Shown one piece after another: positions 22,581 to 35,179 of a DNA stretch of 64,000 bases (position 1 is the first letter of the stretch; every line of letters starts with the position of its first letter). This DNA is from Parasponia andersonii (lineage: Eukaryota; Streptophyta; Magnoliopsida; Rosales; Cannabaceae). The stretch covers positions 322,847-386,846 of the forward strand of contig JXTB01000024.1 of the NCBI GenBank assembly GCA_002914805.1. Reading direction: 5' to 3'. The notes under the pieces are model-generated. The model saw only the letters and a program-made list of their open reading frames with translations, did not search any database and was not told the DNA's origin. The position numbers and the translations under genes were made by a program.

Positions 22581-22929
22581 GTAGAAGATTTCCAGCCCAA
22601 TCTCAATCCAATCCGAAGGGGCAACACTTGGCACAAACCTCTAGCACTGATACGTGGAATATTAAAGAGGTCAATTCCATTAATACTCAAGGTGGTAAGA
22701 CTTTAGATGGTCCGGCTTTACCAAGTACACTACCAAGTGACACTATCATCCTGGGTAGCACTCAAGATGCCCCTCCATAAGAAGCTAAAAACAAATTTCC
22801 AGTTAAAGTGTCTTTTCCTCAAGCTCTCAAGACAGGAAAAATACCAGAAAATCAAGATGAGATCCTCGAAAGCCTTAAGCAAGTTAAAATTAATTTGCCT
22901 TTATTACATATGATCAAATAGGTACTATC

Positions 22930-25900
22930 ATATGCTAAGGTGATCAAAGATCTATACACCATGAAAAATAGGCACTATGTCAAAAAGACTGCATTCTTGA
23001 CCGAGCAGGTAAGTACGGTGATTAAGCAGAAAACACAGCCTAAATACAAGGATCCAAGTTGTCCTATTATCACTTGCCATAAAGGGACACACGAGTTTGG
23101 CCAAGCACTTTTAGATTTAGGAGTAAGTATAAATCTCGTACCATATTCTGTATATTTGCGACTAGGTCTTGGAGAAATCAAGCCTATATCTGTGGTATTG
23201 TAGCTAGCCGATCGTTCTGTACGGAAACCAAGAGGGATAGTAGAAGAAGTTTTGCTGCAAATTGATAAATTCTACTATCCTATTGATTTCTAATCCTGAA
23301 TACTCAATCTATGGTTGATATAGATTCCAAGATCCCTCTAATCTTAGGAAGACCTTTTCTTGCTACAGCAAATGCCCTCATTAATTGTACTAATAAAGTT
23401 ATCATTTGGGAACATGACCTTAAAAGTAAACATTTTCCATGTTGGAAAATAACCACGAGATGAAGACAAATGTTATCATTCCTACTTGATAGATACACTT
23501 ATTCCGGAGGAAGTAAACTTGCATAATAATTCTGAATCTTTAGAATACCTTCTCTAAAACTCCAATTCTGAACTTTTGCATTATTCTGTTGATATATTTA
23601 ATTTCTCTACTTTTTTGGATAATATACAGGATAAGCAAAAGAAGTTTTGGCAACCACGCTTTGAGGAGTTGCCATGTGAAAGAGAGAAACCGCAACCATC
23701 TGCCTTGGAGACACCTAAGATTGAACTATCTCAGTTATCCAAAGGTTTGAAACATGCATTCTTGGGTTCAGGTAATACCTTTCCTGTCATTATTTCTTCT
23801 GAACTTAGTGTAGCTCAAGAGAGAAAATTAATAAATTTATTACAAGAGCACAAATCTGCACTAGGTTGGACTATAGCTGATGATAAAGGTATTTCTCCAT
23901 TAATTTGTTCCCATATAATTCATTTAGAAGAAGGAGCTCACTCCCATAGAGACCCCCAAAGAAGACTTAATCCTACAATGAAAGAAGTAGTTAAGAAAGA
24001 AGTCTTAAAACTATTAGATGCAGGTATTATCTATCCTATAACTGATAGTAAGTGGGTAAGTCTAACGCAAGTAGTTCCTAAGAAGTCTGGAGTAACTGTA
24101 GTTGAGAATGAAGACGGGGTTCCCATTCCAACTAGGGTAGTAATAGGGTGGCATATGTGTATAGATTATAGAAAGTTAAATTCTACCACCCGAAAAGACC
24201 ACTTTCCATTGCCTTTTATTGACTAAATTTTAGAATGTGTAGCTGGTCATCCTTTTTATTGCTTTCTTGATGGATATTCAGGTTATTATCAAATAGAGAT
24301 AGCTATATAGGATTAGGAAAAGACCACATTTACATGCCCGTTTGGTACTTATGCTTTTCGTAGAATGCCATTTGGTTTATGTAATGCACTAGCTACTTTC
24401 CAGCGTTGTATACTTAGTATTTTCTCTTATATGGTTGAAAAGTGCATGGAAGTGTTTATGGATGATTTAACTATTTTTTGTGATTCTTTTGACTCATGTC
24501 TACTTAACTTGAAAGCTGTTTTGAGTAAGTAGGAAGAAAAAGGTCTTGTGCTCAACTAGGGAAAATGTCATTTCATGGTATCTTCTGGGATCGTTTTAAG
24601 GCACATTATTTCTAAAAGGGAAATAGAAGTTGACAAGGCTAAAATCGAGTTAATCTCTAATTTACCTACATCGAAATCGGTACGAGATGTTTGGTCTTTT
24701 CTTGGACATGCTGGCTTTTACAGGAAGTTTATACGAAATTTCTCTGCTATATCTCGACTATTATGTAACTTTTTGGCCAAAAAAGCTGAGTTCAACTAGA
24801 CTCCAGAGTGTGATGAAGCATTCAAAACACTCATTGCCAAACTTACTACAGCCCCTATCATGCAGTCACCTAATTGGAATCTGCCCTTTGAAATTATATG
24901 TGACACAAGTAACTATACTGTGGGAGCTGTTCTTGGACAACAAAGAGAAGGGAAGCCTTTCGTCGTCTATTATGCTAGTAGAACTTTGAACAATGCTCAA
25001 ATGAATTATTCTACCACCGAAAAAGAACTACTAGTTATTATTTTTGTGTTAGATAAATTCCGCTCTTATTTGATTGGTTCACCTATTACTGTTTTTACTG
25101 ACCATGCGGCCCTTAAGTACCTTCTTTACAAGAAGGATGCTAAGGCTCGTTTGATTAGGTGGATTTTACTTTTGCAGGAGTTTGATCTAACCATCAAGGA
25201 CAAAAAGGGTGTTGAAAATGTTGTGGCCGATCATTTGTCTCGTCTAGAGTTCAGTGATTCAATTGATGGCACACACATTCGAGATAACTTCCCTGATGAA
25301 CATTTATTCGCCACAAGCCAAGTTCCATGGTATGCTCACATTGCTAATTACTTGGTTTCTGGTGAAATTCCGCCTGATTGGAATGCACAAGATAAGCGAA
25401 AATTCTTGGTTGAGGTAAGAAACTTTTATTGGGATGATCCTTATTTGTATAACTATTGCCCTGACCAAATCATGAGACGTTGTATTCTAGAAGGAGAGGT
25501 ATCTAGTGTCTTGAATTTTTGTCATTCTGAGGCTTGTGGTTGTCATTTTTCCATGCAAAACACTCTTACTAAAATTTTACAGTGTGGTCTTTATTGGCCT
25601 ACTTTGTTTAAAGACACTGAAAATTTTTGTTGTTTTTGTGAAAGATGCCAAAAGCTAGGAGCATTGACCCGATACCATATGATGCCTCTTAACCCTATAC
25701 TTGTTATTGAAATATTTGATTGTTGGGGTATTGATTTTATGGGTCCTTTTCCTTCTTCTTTTGGTTATCTATATATTCTTCTTGTTGTTGATTACATGTC
25801 CAAATAGGTCGAGGCCATGCCTTGCCGCACTAATGATAATAATGTTGTGGCAAATTTTCTAAAAGAAAATGTCTTATCTAGGTATGGAACACCACGTATT

Positions 25901-26605
25901 ATTATAAGTGATCAAGGGACACATTTCTGTAACCATTTTTTTGAGGCTTTGATGCGCAGTTATGGTGTTATACATAAGGTGACAACTGCATATCATCCGC
26001 AGACTAATGGACAAGCTGAACTTGCAAATAGAGAGGTCAAACAAATCCTAGAAAAGACGGTCAACTCGAACCGAAAAGATTGGTCTTCATGTCTTTCTGA
26101 TGTACTTTGGGTATACCATACTACCTATAAGACCATCCTTAGGATGTCCCCGTACAGACTTGTCTATGGAAAAGTGTGTCATCTACCTGTAGAGCTAGAA
26201 CATAAAGCTTATTAGGCTTAACTTTGATTTGACCGTAGCAGGGCTTCATAGAAAGTTACAGTTATCAGAAATTGAAGAATTGTGGAATGATGCATATGAT
26301 AATTCCAAAATCTACAAGGCGAAACTGAAAGCAACCCATGACAAACAGATTTTGCGAAAGAATTTTGAACCAAACCAACGGGTTCATCTTTATGATTCCT
26401 GATTGCATCTCCATCCTGGTAAGCTGAGATCTCGATAGACCGGTCCATTTATTGTAAAACAAGTTTTTCCAAACGGTGTTGTTGAAATTCAAGATCCAAC
26501 CGACGGGCGAATTTTTCGTGTAAATGGACAACAGTTGAAGAATTTTGTGGAGAGGATAGACCAACCTGAGGAGATCATTTTGGTGGCTCCTGTATACCAT
26601 GACTG
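22930..26605 (+). pseudogene. Athila pol: protease, RT, RNase H, integrase; broken
   Basis: The protease is marked by ALLDLGVSINLVPYSVY (about 23107). Reverse transcriptase spans about 23930-24790, with GWHMCIDYRKLN, FLDGYSGYYQIEIA, MPFGLCNALATFQRC and the FMDD form of the catalytic box (about 24458). RNase H follows to 25250 ([20 protein letters not shown], ending [10 protein letters not shown]). The integrase has a HHCC-type zinc region around 25521-25650, then catalytic acids in [19 protein letters not shown] and ANREVKQ, and a GPF-type tail near 26442. Stops at 24557-24559, 24797-24799, 25805-25807 and 26436-26438 all sit at family Trp positions. The tail ends at about 26605. Confidence 0.9.
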
Positions 26606-28153
26606 ATCAGGTTTTTTCTTTCTGTACTATATTTTATTTTCCTTTCTTAAGTTATTTATTCATTTTTGTTTTTGTTTTCTTTAGTTTGTTTTCATCCTTT
26701 TTTCTAGCCTATTCATTACAAAGCCTATCCTTCATGTGGAAATTCTATCATTCTGGTGTGCTTTATCTTTTGTTCTTTTCTTTTTTATATTTTATGCCAG
26801 TGAGGACACTGTCTGATTTAGGTTGGGGGTGGTGGTATATGCATACACATTTTTAATGCACAAATTTTTCATGCATATACAAAATTTTTCCGAAAAAAAA
26901 ATTCAAAATTAAAAAAAAAAATTGTTTTTTTTAGAATAATTTTTTATGACTCAGTTTGATGATCAAATGCTGATGATAAGATTTGGTTTTACTGATCAAA
27001 GTTCTTAGAAAAATGATGAATATTATTTTTGTATGTGTGCTTGATTCTTATATTAGTTTGATTTTTTGCTTATGATTCTTGAATATTTATGAGCACTCAG
27101 TTGCATTTTAATGGTTATGTTTGGTTAGAGAAAGTTTATGTGATTAAGTAAATTTTTGAAATCTCATCAGTAAACTCTAGAACCTGTTTGATTATCACTT
27201 GAGGTGAAATCATAGACTAAGTTGTATTAGAGATATAATTTAGGCTATTTTTGGATCGTTTGAGCCTTTCAAGCCTACTTTTGACACTTGATTATCCTTA
27301 GTTTACCCCTATGTGCCTAATTTTATCTTTTTCTTTGTTACCCATATTTTTAGCCTAAAGCTTATTACGATTTCCTACATCTTACCCTTTTGCTTTATAG
27401 CATATATGATCTTTATTGAGCATATTTTATATTATGTGATATTATGAGAGGGAATGTGGTGTTTTGAGATATCTTTTTGAGATTTAAAAAAAAAGTTATT
27501 GTACCCTTGTGAAAAAACAAAGAAGAGAGTGAAAATAATAAGTTTGGGGGTATAGTACTTCAGGAAGAAAAAAAAGTCTGAAAAAAATGAAAAGTTAGAA
27601 AAAGAAAAGAAATAAAGGAAAAGTAGAGTGTAGAAGGAAGTGGAAAATAAGTTTAGGAGTTGTATCAATGAAGTGTTTGAGGTGAAGTTTTATAAAGATC
27701 TAAGAATAAGATATGTGCTTTAGGTGATTTGAGCCATAAAAATGACTATTATCCTACCTTTACCCTAGCCATATATTACAAGCTTAAATAAAGTCTTGTT
27801 GATCTCTAGCGCAATATTGGTCTACATTAGTGGAGAGTGGTATGAAAAACAGGCTTATGAAGTTTACTTTCTATCTAGAGATTACATATGTCACTTGATT
27901 GTATAAATTGATCTAGGTTGCGAAAGATTAAATGTTATTGTTCACATACACACACTCAAGAATTTTAAGTGAGGTTAAATTGGCATTTGAATTGAAATTC
28001 TAGACCAATTGCAGTATTCAAAATTTCACTTTGAGTTTTATATTATGTGAAAGCTTTTGAAGCAAAATTTTGAGAATTGAACTGAGTTATGTTTAAGTGT
28101 TTAGATTTTTCTTTTAGGTTTTTATTTTCTTTTGCTAGGGACTAGCAAAGTTT
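26606..28153 (+). other. Athila 3' spacer without an env-like gene
   Basis: About 1.5 kb between pol and the 3' polypurine tract. Athila elements often carry an env-like ORF here, but I see only short AT-rich frames. Two polypurine-like G-runs occur inside it: GGTTGGGGGTGGTGG at 26821-26835 and AGTTTGGGGGT at 27541-27551. Confidence 0.65.
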
Positions 28154-28166
28154 AAATTTGGGGGTG
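28154..28166 (+). other. Polypurine tract of the Athila element
   Basis: AAATTTGGGGGTG directly before the TGATA start of the 3' LTR. Confidence 0.85.
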
Positions 28167-29634
28167 TGATAACTCTATGAAAATAGAGTTATTTTTATTC
28201 TTTTCCTTGTTAATTTTGTGTGTTTTTGTGTAATTTTAGTTTAATTTAGGTTATTTTATAATTTGATTTTTAGTATTTAGATATAATTTTATTTAACTTT
28301 ATTAGATTTAGGTATTTAATTTAATTTGGTTTAAGATAAATTAATTTTATTTAATTTAAATTTGGATTAACTTTTTATTTAATTCAGATTATGATTTGTT
28401 TTATTTATTTTATTTTATTTGAATTTGATTCAGCTTAATTTTGTTTTGATTTAGATTAGAGAAAAAGAATAAAAATTGGGAAAATGTTGCTCCAGTCACG
28501 AGAATGGGAAATAGAAGTGCAGGCACATTTCTGGCCCTCCGATCGAGCCTCCATTCCATCGGACGGGTGCGTGCATCTCATGCGGAGGGACTTGCGAGTA
28601 GATGACAGAGGACAGCTGGGCCCCGCATCTACAACAACTGCCTAGTGTGTCTGATGTGGTGCGTCTTGCCTCTCATGCAATTGGTTTTTCCTCCACTTAT
28701 GCAATGCCATGCAAGCACAATAATTCCAGTTTTTCCTTCAGCCAATCACATGCGAGTTTTGTACCAAGCTTACTATATTCAGTTGCAGGGGATTATTTCT
28801 GAATGCTCAGAAATGTGGAAAAGAGAGAGAGAAAGAAAGAAAAGGAATTGTGGAGATTCGACATATCATATGACCAATCAGATTGCATCTTTAGAAGCAT
28901 AGAAACTTGCACAACACTCCAAACTCAGTTATAAATAGCCAAAATGTGAGGGAGAAAATGACACACCAATTTTGAGAGAGAAAACTCTACTTTTTCTAGA
29001 GAGAGAGTGTGAGATGAGTTCAAAGTTAGGCTAATTTTTATAAAGGCTAGAGAAATGATCTTAGTTGTGTAGTTTTTCTGTTTTCCATCTTTGATTCCTA
29101 AGAGTGCTTCAACGCTTATAAATTTGGTTTGTTGAATTCTTCAATATATTATTTTCTAGTTTCTCATATAAATTCATTCATACTTTCTTAATGTGGTGAT
29201 TTAAACTAGATTATAATTATATTTATTTTATTGGTTGATCTTTTATTGCAGTATTGTCTCTGTGATATATTGTCGATCTTAGATAACTAATAAGATAGAT
29301 TATTTTTTGTGTTAATTGGAAGAATTTCTCATATTGAATACTTTAAACTAATATCTGTTTGATATTGTTATATTTTCCGGTTATGTATTTGGGATGTGAA
29401 ATATATAATTGAGTGATAATTAGGAATCAAAGTTAGTAATAGTTGGACGAATAATTAAGTGAATCTTGAAACCTTATTTTCTCATATTGGTATTTTCATT
29501 TATTATTTATGTGATTATTTTTATTTTCAATTCTTCTTTTTGTTTCTCGTTACCTTTTATTGTTGATTTACTTCTCTGTGGGATCGACACCTTAATCTAT
29601 ACTGCGATTACTGCTAGTATATTTTGAGCGTACA
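28167..29634 (+). repeat. 3' LTR of the Athila element
   Basis: 1468 bp, TGATAACTCTATG to TTGAGCGTACA. TATAAATA box at 28930-28937. It holds about 105 bp (28757-28861, starting ACCAAGCTTACTATATTC) not present in the 5' LTR. Confidence 0.9.
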
Positions 29635-29873
29635 TACTGACTAAGCAAGTCCATGAAATTGATGACTCTGAGGATATTATGATTTAATAAAAATGAAATA
29701 ATAAATCAAGAGAAGAATAGAATGAAGAACTATGGCCAAGGACATATATAAGCTCTTTTGTGGATATTTTCTAATTAATCTCCATATGGATTGCAATACT
29801 AAATAAATAATTATTAAAGGACATTGTTTTAAGATGTACGGTGACCCATATAAGATATGTAAGGTGGTGTATT

Positions 29874-30077
29874 GACGAAGTGAGTTGGCTCAAGTGATAA
29901 AAACATCCACTATTTAGAATCTCGATCCTAAATTCGAGTAACACCGAAAGTAAATATAAAAGTCTATTATCCCTAATGGAGTAGGATAGGGATCATGTAA
30001 TAATAGGTATTTTCTTTTAATTTATAATAAGTGGAGGTCATTAGTTAAGCCTTATTTTTAAAAAAAAAAAATATAGA
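29874..30077 (+). mobile_element. tRNA-derived SINE with target duplications
   Basis: About 200 bp. Near its start is GAGTTGGCTCAAGTGATAA, which fits an RNA polymerase III A box, and a weak B-box-like TCCTAAATTCGAGTAAC lies about 45 bp further on. It ends in an A-run near 30059-30070. The 10-bp GTGGTGTATT flanks it at 29864-29873 and 30078-30087. The tRNA-like head, A-tail and direct repeats together indicate a SINE; family not identified. Confidence 0.7.
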
Positions 30078-30087
30078 GTGGTGTATT

Positions 30088-31529
30088 ACTATATACATTT
30101 ATGAGTTAATGGAAAGGAAAGGGAAGGAATTTGAATGAGACATTAATTAAGTCTTAAAAGAATGATGGACTGTTGATGGAAAGTACGAGAAAATCTAATA
30201 ATACTCACAGAGAGGTAGTGGCAAATAGGTTGAGGCATCAATGTTGGAAGGTGGAGAAGTAGGAGTATTGATGTGGAAAGGTTGGTATACCAAAAATAGT
30301 ATTTGGTTTGGTTTGGCTTTATAATATAGGAAAGCTCATCCGAATGGAATGGTCATTTCACAAAGTGATTGGAATAAGCTTTCCTAAACAAAATGGATTA
30401 GAATGCACATTCCTTTCCAAGCCTTTTTATTATACACTAGCTAACTGCCCTCATATCATTTCACTCATTTACTATTATTATTTAAATATTAATTTATAAA
30501 TCAATAAATAATAAGATTAACTTTTTTGCCCCCTCAAAATAGCTTTTCTATTACAAAATGTGTTTTTTTTTTAATATGAATGGATTATCAATGTATAGGG
30601 ATAAGTTAGTCAAAATGATGTTAATCCATGTCATCCCAAAATTACAACCGAAGAACAAAATTACAACCAAAGAAATCGAGTTTTCTTTTCCATAGTAAAT
30701 TTTATTTATGTCATTCCATTCCTAGTGTCAAAACTATTTCAGTGAATAGGCTTGGTATCACTGTTGGCTACATTTTTGTGTTTAAGTTTCAATCTTTCAA
30801 GGTTTATGGCATAAATAGTTCGTAAATTATCTAACTTGTAGTAATTTGGTCTTCAAAGTTTTAATTGTGGTAATAAGCCCAAAAATTTTATCATTTGAAA
30901 TAATTTGGTCTTTAGACTATTTAGATTGTAACCTGGTATTAAATTTCTAATCAAAAATCATACTTAAGGAGCACGTTGTAGCATCTAAAAATTTATTTAA
31001 GAGAAAATAAACTAAACAAAAAGATTTAGAGAGGGAGAAAGACGTGTTATTTACATATTTTATGCTTTTTGGTGTTGCACATTTAGAGAAAATTTTCTAT
31101 GAGTATTCATTTTTATGCTCAAAATTATCAAATTATCTTTCAAATATATTTTTGAATGTTACCAAATAATCCTCACGGGTATATTATTGATAAAAAATTT
31201 AATACCATATTGTAATTTAGACTGTATAAGAACATAATTAGTTCAAATCAGAAAATCCATAAATTTAATTGTCACTATTAAAACTTTGGTACCAAATTAC
31301 CACGTGTTAGATAGTTCAGGACCATTTGTGCCACCGTCCCATCTTTTAATTGAGAGTGAGAGTCGAGTATGTTTCAGGCCATGCTTAGGCAACCGAACCC
31401 AATATAGGGTCACGGGCTGAATAGTTATATATGCACTTTTAGGCGCAAAAGTCAATTGACCCAGTTTAAAAGTGAGGGAAATGGACCTGGTTGGTATTTC
31501 TTTGGGAAATTGACATATATGGTACTAAT
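30088..31529. other. No gene recognised
   Basis: AT-rich intergenic DNA. A 34-bp stretch at about 30137-30170 (GAGACATTAATTAAGTCTTA) resembles 19274-19307, which lies in pseudogene exon 2. I see no frame with a known domain. Confidence 0.4.
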
Positions 31530-31830
31530 TTTGATTAAAGTAACTTTTTAAAATGTTTTTTGAAAAATAATTTTTTTAATAATATTTTAGTATTTTATAA
31601 TTATGTATAATGGATGATCACGCAATTTATGACTATCAATTAGTCATAAAAAAGTCATAATTTTATAATCATAAATTTTGTGTTATTTCATTACATAATT
31701 TATGACACTACGTTACACAATTTATGACACTATTAGAAATATCGATTTAAAAAAGACTACTAAAAAATTTATTTTTTGCCAAATTTATACTACTGAGGTC
31801 AATTTTCCAATTTTTTGTCATCAAATAACT
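31530..31830 (+). repeat. Dispersed repeat, copy 1
   Basis: Clearly related to 36930-37190 in the same orientation. Shared blocks include a GTCATAATTTTATAATCATAAA-type segment, CATAATTTATGACAC and CTACTAAAAAATTTATTTTT, with CAATTTTC at the right end. The divergence is substantial (many substitutions and small indels), so the copies are old. Family unknown. Confidence 0.65.
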
Positions 31831-33844
31831 TTTCAAGGAGCATTTCTTAAAATGACTTTCCTAGGACTAGGAGCCTCCAGCCAACAAAAAACACGAAATT
31901 GTCCTCTAATTTGACACGTAGGAAAGACCCTAATCAAATCCGTTTCTTTTCCTATGACCTGATATGTCACACTTATTATGACTATAGATAACCAAGAGTG
32001 TGACACAAATTCAGATATACTATGATAAGAGGTCACAGAAAGTGTGATTATTATGAACTCTATTTTTCTAAATATGGAAAAAAAAATGCTTTTTTAACCG
32101 TAATAATTAGTAGATTGACATTATCTACCTCATACAAGCATTATCCAATTACTTGTAACACCAAAATGATAATTTGATAAAAGAAACAAACAAATACCTC
32201 AAGGTTTAATATATGAGATGAAGAACAAGTCCAAGAAAAATGGATATTCTAAGGAGAAAGAGAGATCGTCGGTACGTGCGCACAGAGAGGGAGAGAAAAG
32301 TAGATATATTTTTAGTACTTAAAAATCTGACAGATGACAAGGGTTATTTCTTGAATGGCATTTATTTATCTCACTAAATACTCTTAAAATTCATTTTGAG
32401 AAAGGCTCCTAAAAAGGTCTATTTCCCTAAAATAAAGCTAAATAGCCCAAATTTCTTAACTAACAAATGAATATTAACCTTTAGAAAAAAACATCTTAAC
32501 TAACAAATTGACATTAAGTTATTAAAAAAAATTGGGTCATTAAGCTACTAAAAAGTAATTTTGAAAAAAAGGTAAAAAAAAAAAAAATCTCGTGTCCAAC
32601 AAATGGACATTATTAACGTATAGAAAAATAAAAAAGTTTATTAAGCTATAAATTAATAAATGAGTATTAACCTATATAAAAGAGTCATTTAGCTGTAAAT
32701 TAGTAAATTGTTTATTCAATTGAAAAAAAAAAATTGCCAACCCTAAATTTTCTAGTGACACTCTAGTCAAAATGTCTAGTGGATTCTGAAACAAACTCCA
32801 CTATTTCAGACGATTTTGACCTACAAAACTAAGTGTCACGAATATTGTGACTTCCTCTCACTAATATTATAACAATCTAAAATATAGTCCTAGAAAAGTC
32901 ATTTTGCCCCAAATGGTTGCTTTTAACATTTTACAATCGAAAAAACTGAGTAGTTACCTACTAGTTTCAATTTATATATTGAGTATATTGTTTTTTAAAC
33001 TAAAAATATCATATTTTACACTTAGTATATATCGACATTTTATATAATATTTGAAAGACGTTTGCTTAAAATGAGTCTAAAATTTGATCATTTCGTTATA
33101 AGACACTTACATATAAGCATATTTGTACACTTTATCGGGCAATATAATCTCAGGCATGTTTTTATGTCATAACATTGTGGGAAATTGAAATGGGTTTTCT
33201 AAGATTTAACCACTAAAATAAAAATAAATTATAAAAATACAGTCAAGAGAGATAATCGATTTTCGTATCGTATCCAAATGGTATTTTTGAAAAGCGAATC
33301 AAACAATGCAGTGGCAAATTTGTAATTAAAATTATCTTTTTTAAATAGCATATATTTCTTATAAACAGTGTAATAAAAGCGTGATGCTTAGCCAACCCAA
33401 TGGTGGAAACTAGTATACCCTTTTTTGGGTTTGATCCCAAGTTTCTCTCCTTTAAATTTTTTTCCCCTAAATTTTTGTTGATTTTTTTCCCTTTTCATTG
33501 TTTTTCTTTCCTTTTTTTTCCTTTTTTTTATATTCTTTTGCCTTTTTTTTCAATTAAATCATCTTCAGTCTTTTTTTCCCTTTTTTATTTTTTTAATTCT
33601 TTTTCACTTTTTTTCCCTTCTCCTTCACTTTTTTTTGGATAAAAAAATATTAATATTTGTTTCTTATAGATATGAGGTATTACTTTATTTTCTGTAATTT
33701 TATAAAAATGGAGAAATTATCTTTTTTTTCTCTTTTTTATTATTATTTATTTATTTTTAGAAAAGATATTTTCCCTATTTGTTGAATTTTTTATTATTTT
33801 CTTTAATATATACAATGAGAATATATTAGATTATCGACAAAAAA
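31831..33844. other. No gene recognised; degenerate tandem and T-rich tracts
   Basis: Around 32440-32720 a unit of about 45-60 bp with AACTAACAAATGAATATTAA recurs in degenerate form. At 33415-33640 there is a strongly pyrimidine-rich tract (CCTTTTTTTTCC type). An open frame there encodes only Phe/Ser/Leu-rich low complexity, so I do not call a gene. Confidence 0.5.
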
Positions 33845-35060
33845 ATTTTAAGTTACTAATTATCTCAACAAATATTGAGTACTTAATAACCTATGGAAAC
33901 CACTTAGGTTTATAATTACCAATAACTAATCTACTAGTTGATTTCCAAATTGGTAGTTTCTTATTCGAGTGATGATTGTTACTAGATTTTCAAAGTGGTG
34001 AATAGTTACAAAACTTGTGAGTGGTAGCTGTTAGTATCCAATATCTAGTTACCAATTACCGAATGAGTTATTAGTTACTAGTTTATAGATTCTATATAAG
34101 ACCAATCTAGTTAGTGGCTACCAATTTGTTACCATTTAGTTTTTTTAGTTATTAGTTTTTAGATTGATAGCCACTTACAAAATTTTACAAAATTAGTGAT
34201 TGAGTAACCAACTTTGGTTATCAATTACTCGTTTCAAAAATAGTTACAAGATTGGTGACTAGTAGCTGTCAATAATTAATTTAGTTATCAATTACTTATT
34301 TAATTATTAGTTTTTGGCTTCTATACAAGACTAATAAGGTTACTAGTTACTTATTTCCAAAATAGTGACTGGTTACAAGACTGATGAGTGGTAACTACCA
34401 ATAATTAATTTAGTTACTAATTACCAAGTTAGTTACTAGTTTCTTATTTTTATACAAGACCAGTCTAGTTACTGGTTATTAGCAACTAATCTTGTTATTA
34501 GTAGCCAATAATTAATGTAGTTACCAATTTCTTACCAGTTACTCTAATTACAAGTTAGTTACTAGTTACTGTTACTAGCTTCTCAAGTTTCTAGTTTTCA
34601 GAATAGTAGCCACTTACAAAATTAGTAATTGAGTAACTATATTTGGTTACTAGTTATTTGTTTCCAAAGTAGTAACAAAACTGGTGTCCAGTAGCTACCA
34701 GAAACCAAAAAAATTACCAATTTCTTATTTTGTTATTAGTTTTTTGGCTTTTATACAAGACCAATATAGTTACTAATTTCTCTAGTTTCCTCTTTTTAAA
34801 ATAAATAGTGACTAGTTACAAGATTGGTAAGTGATAACTACTAGTAACTAATTTAGTTACCAATTATCAAGTTAGTTACTAGTTTTTTATTTTCAAAAAG
34901 ATCAATCTATTTATTAGTATTCAATCTTGTTACTTGTAGCCAATTTAGTTACCAATTTGTTACTCGTTAGTTTAATTACTAGTAACTAATTTAATTATCA
35001 ATATACATAGTTACTAGTTTCTTAGTTACTAGTTATGGTTACTTAATAGGTTTGTTTAAG
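33845..35060. repeat. Degenerate GTTACTAGTTAC tandem array, 1.2 kb
   Basis: The whole interval is built of variants of GTTACTAGTTACCAATTA. A larger unit is visible through recurrence of TTTTATACAAGACCAATC-type blocks at about 34090, 34319, 34445 and 34749, and of GGTGACTAGTAGCTACCA-type blocks at about 34253, 34381, 34681 and 34826. Spacing is about 126-150 bp, or double that where a unit seems missing or decayed. No open frame. It looks like an old satellite-like array. Confidence 0.7.
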
Positions 35061-35179
35061 TAACTGATAACGTGTCCTTACATATTAAACTAATTAACTA
35101 GTAATATTAACACATATGAGCTAATTTTATTTTAAAAAAATAAATTTACAATTAATATGCAATAATTAATCAGAAGTAC

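Larger units (their letters stand above)
19365..29634 (+). mobile_element. Athila-lineage Ty3/gypsy retrotransposon
   Basis: 10.3-kb element with LTRs at 19365-20771 and 28167-29634, a tRNA-Asp-type primer-binding site (20779-20796), gag and pol, a 1.5-kb non-coding 3' spacer, and a purine-rich tract before the 3' LTR. Lineage evidence: TGATA...TACA LTR ends, the TGGCGC-type primer-binding site, an ALLDLG protease motif and the spacer after pol. Many stops in gag and pol. It inserted just beyond exon 2 of the WAT1 pseudogene. No perfect 5-bp target duplication is seen at the TG/CA ends. Confidence 0.92.

Noticed and set aside
27432..27668. Minus-strand frame in the Athila spacer, possible env-like protein
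   Set aside because: Too short, Phe/Ser-rich, and on the wrong strand for an env-like gene.
33400..33642. Open frame of 80 codons in a T-rich tract
   Set aside because: Composition is Phe/Ser/Leu only and follows from the pyrimidine run; no domain or family similarity.
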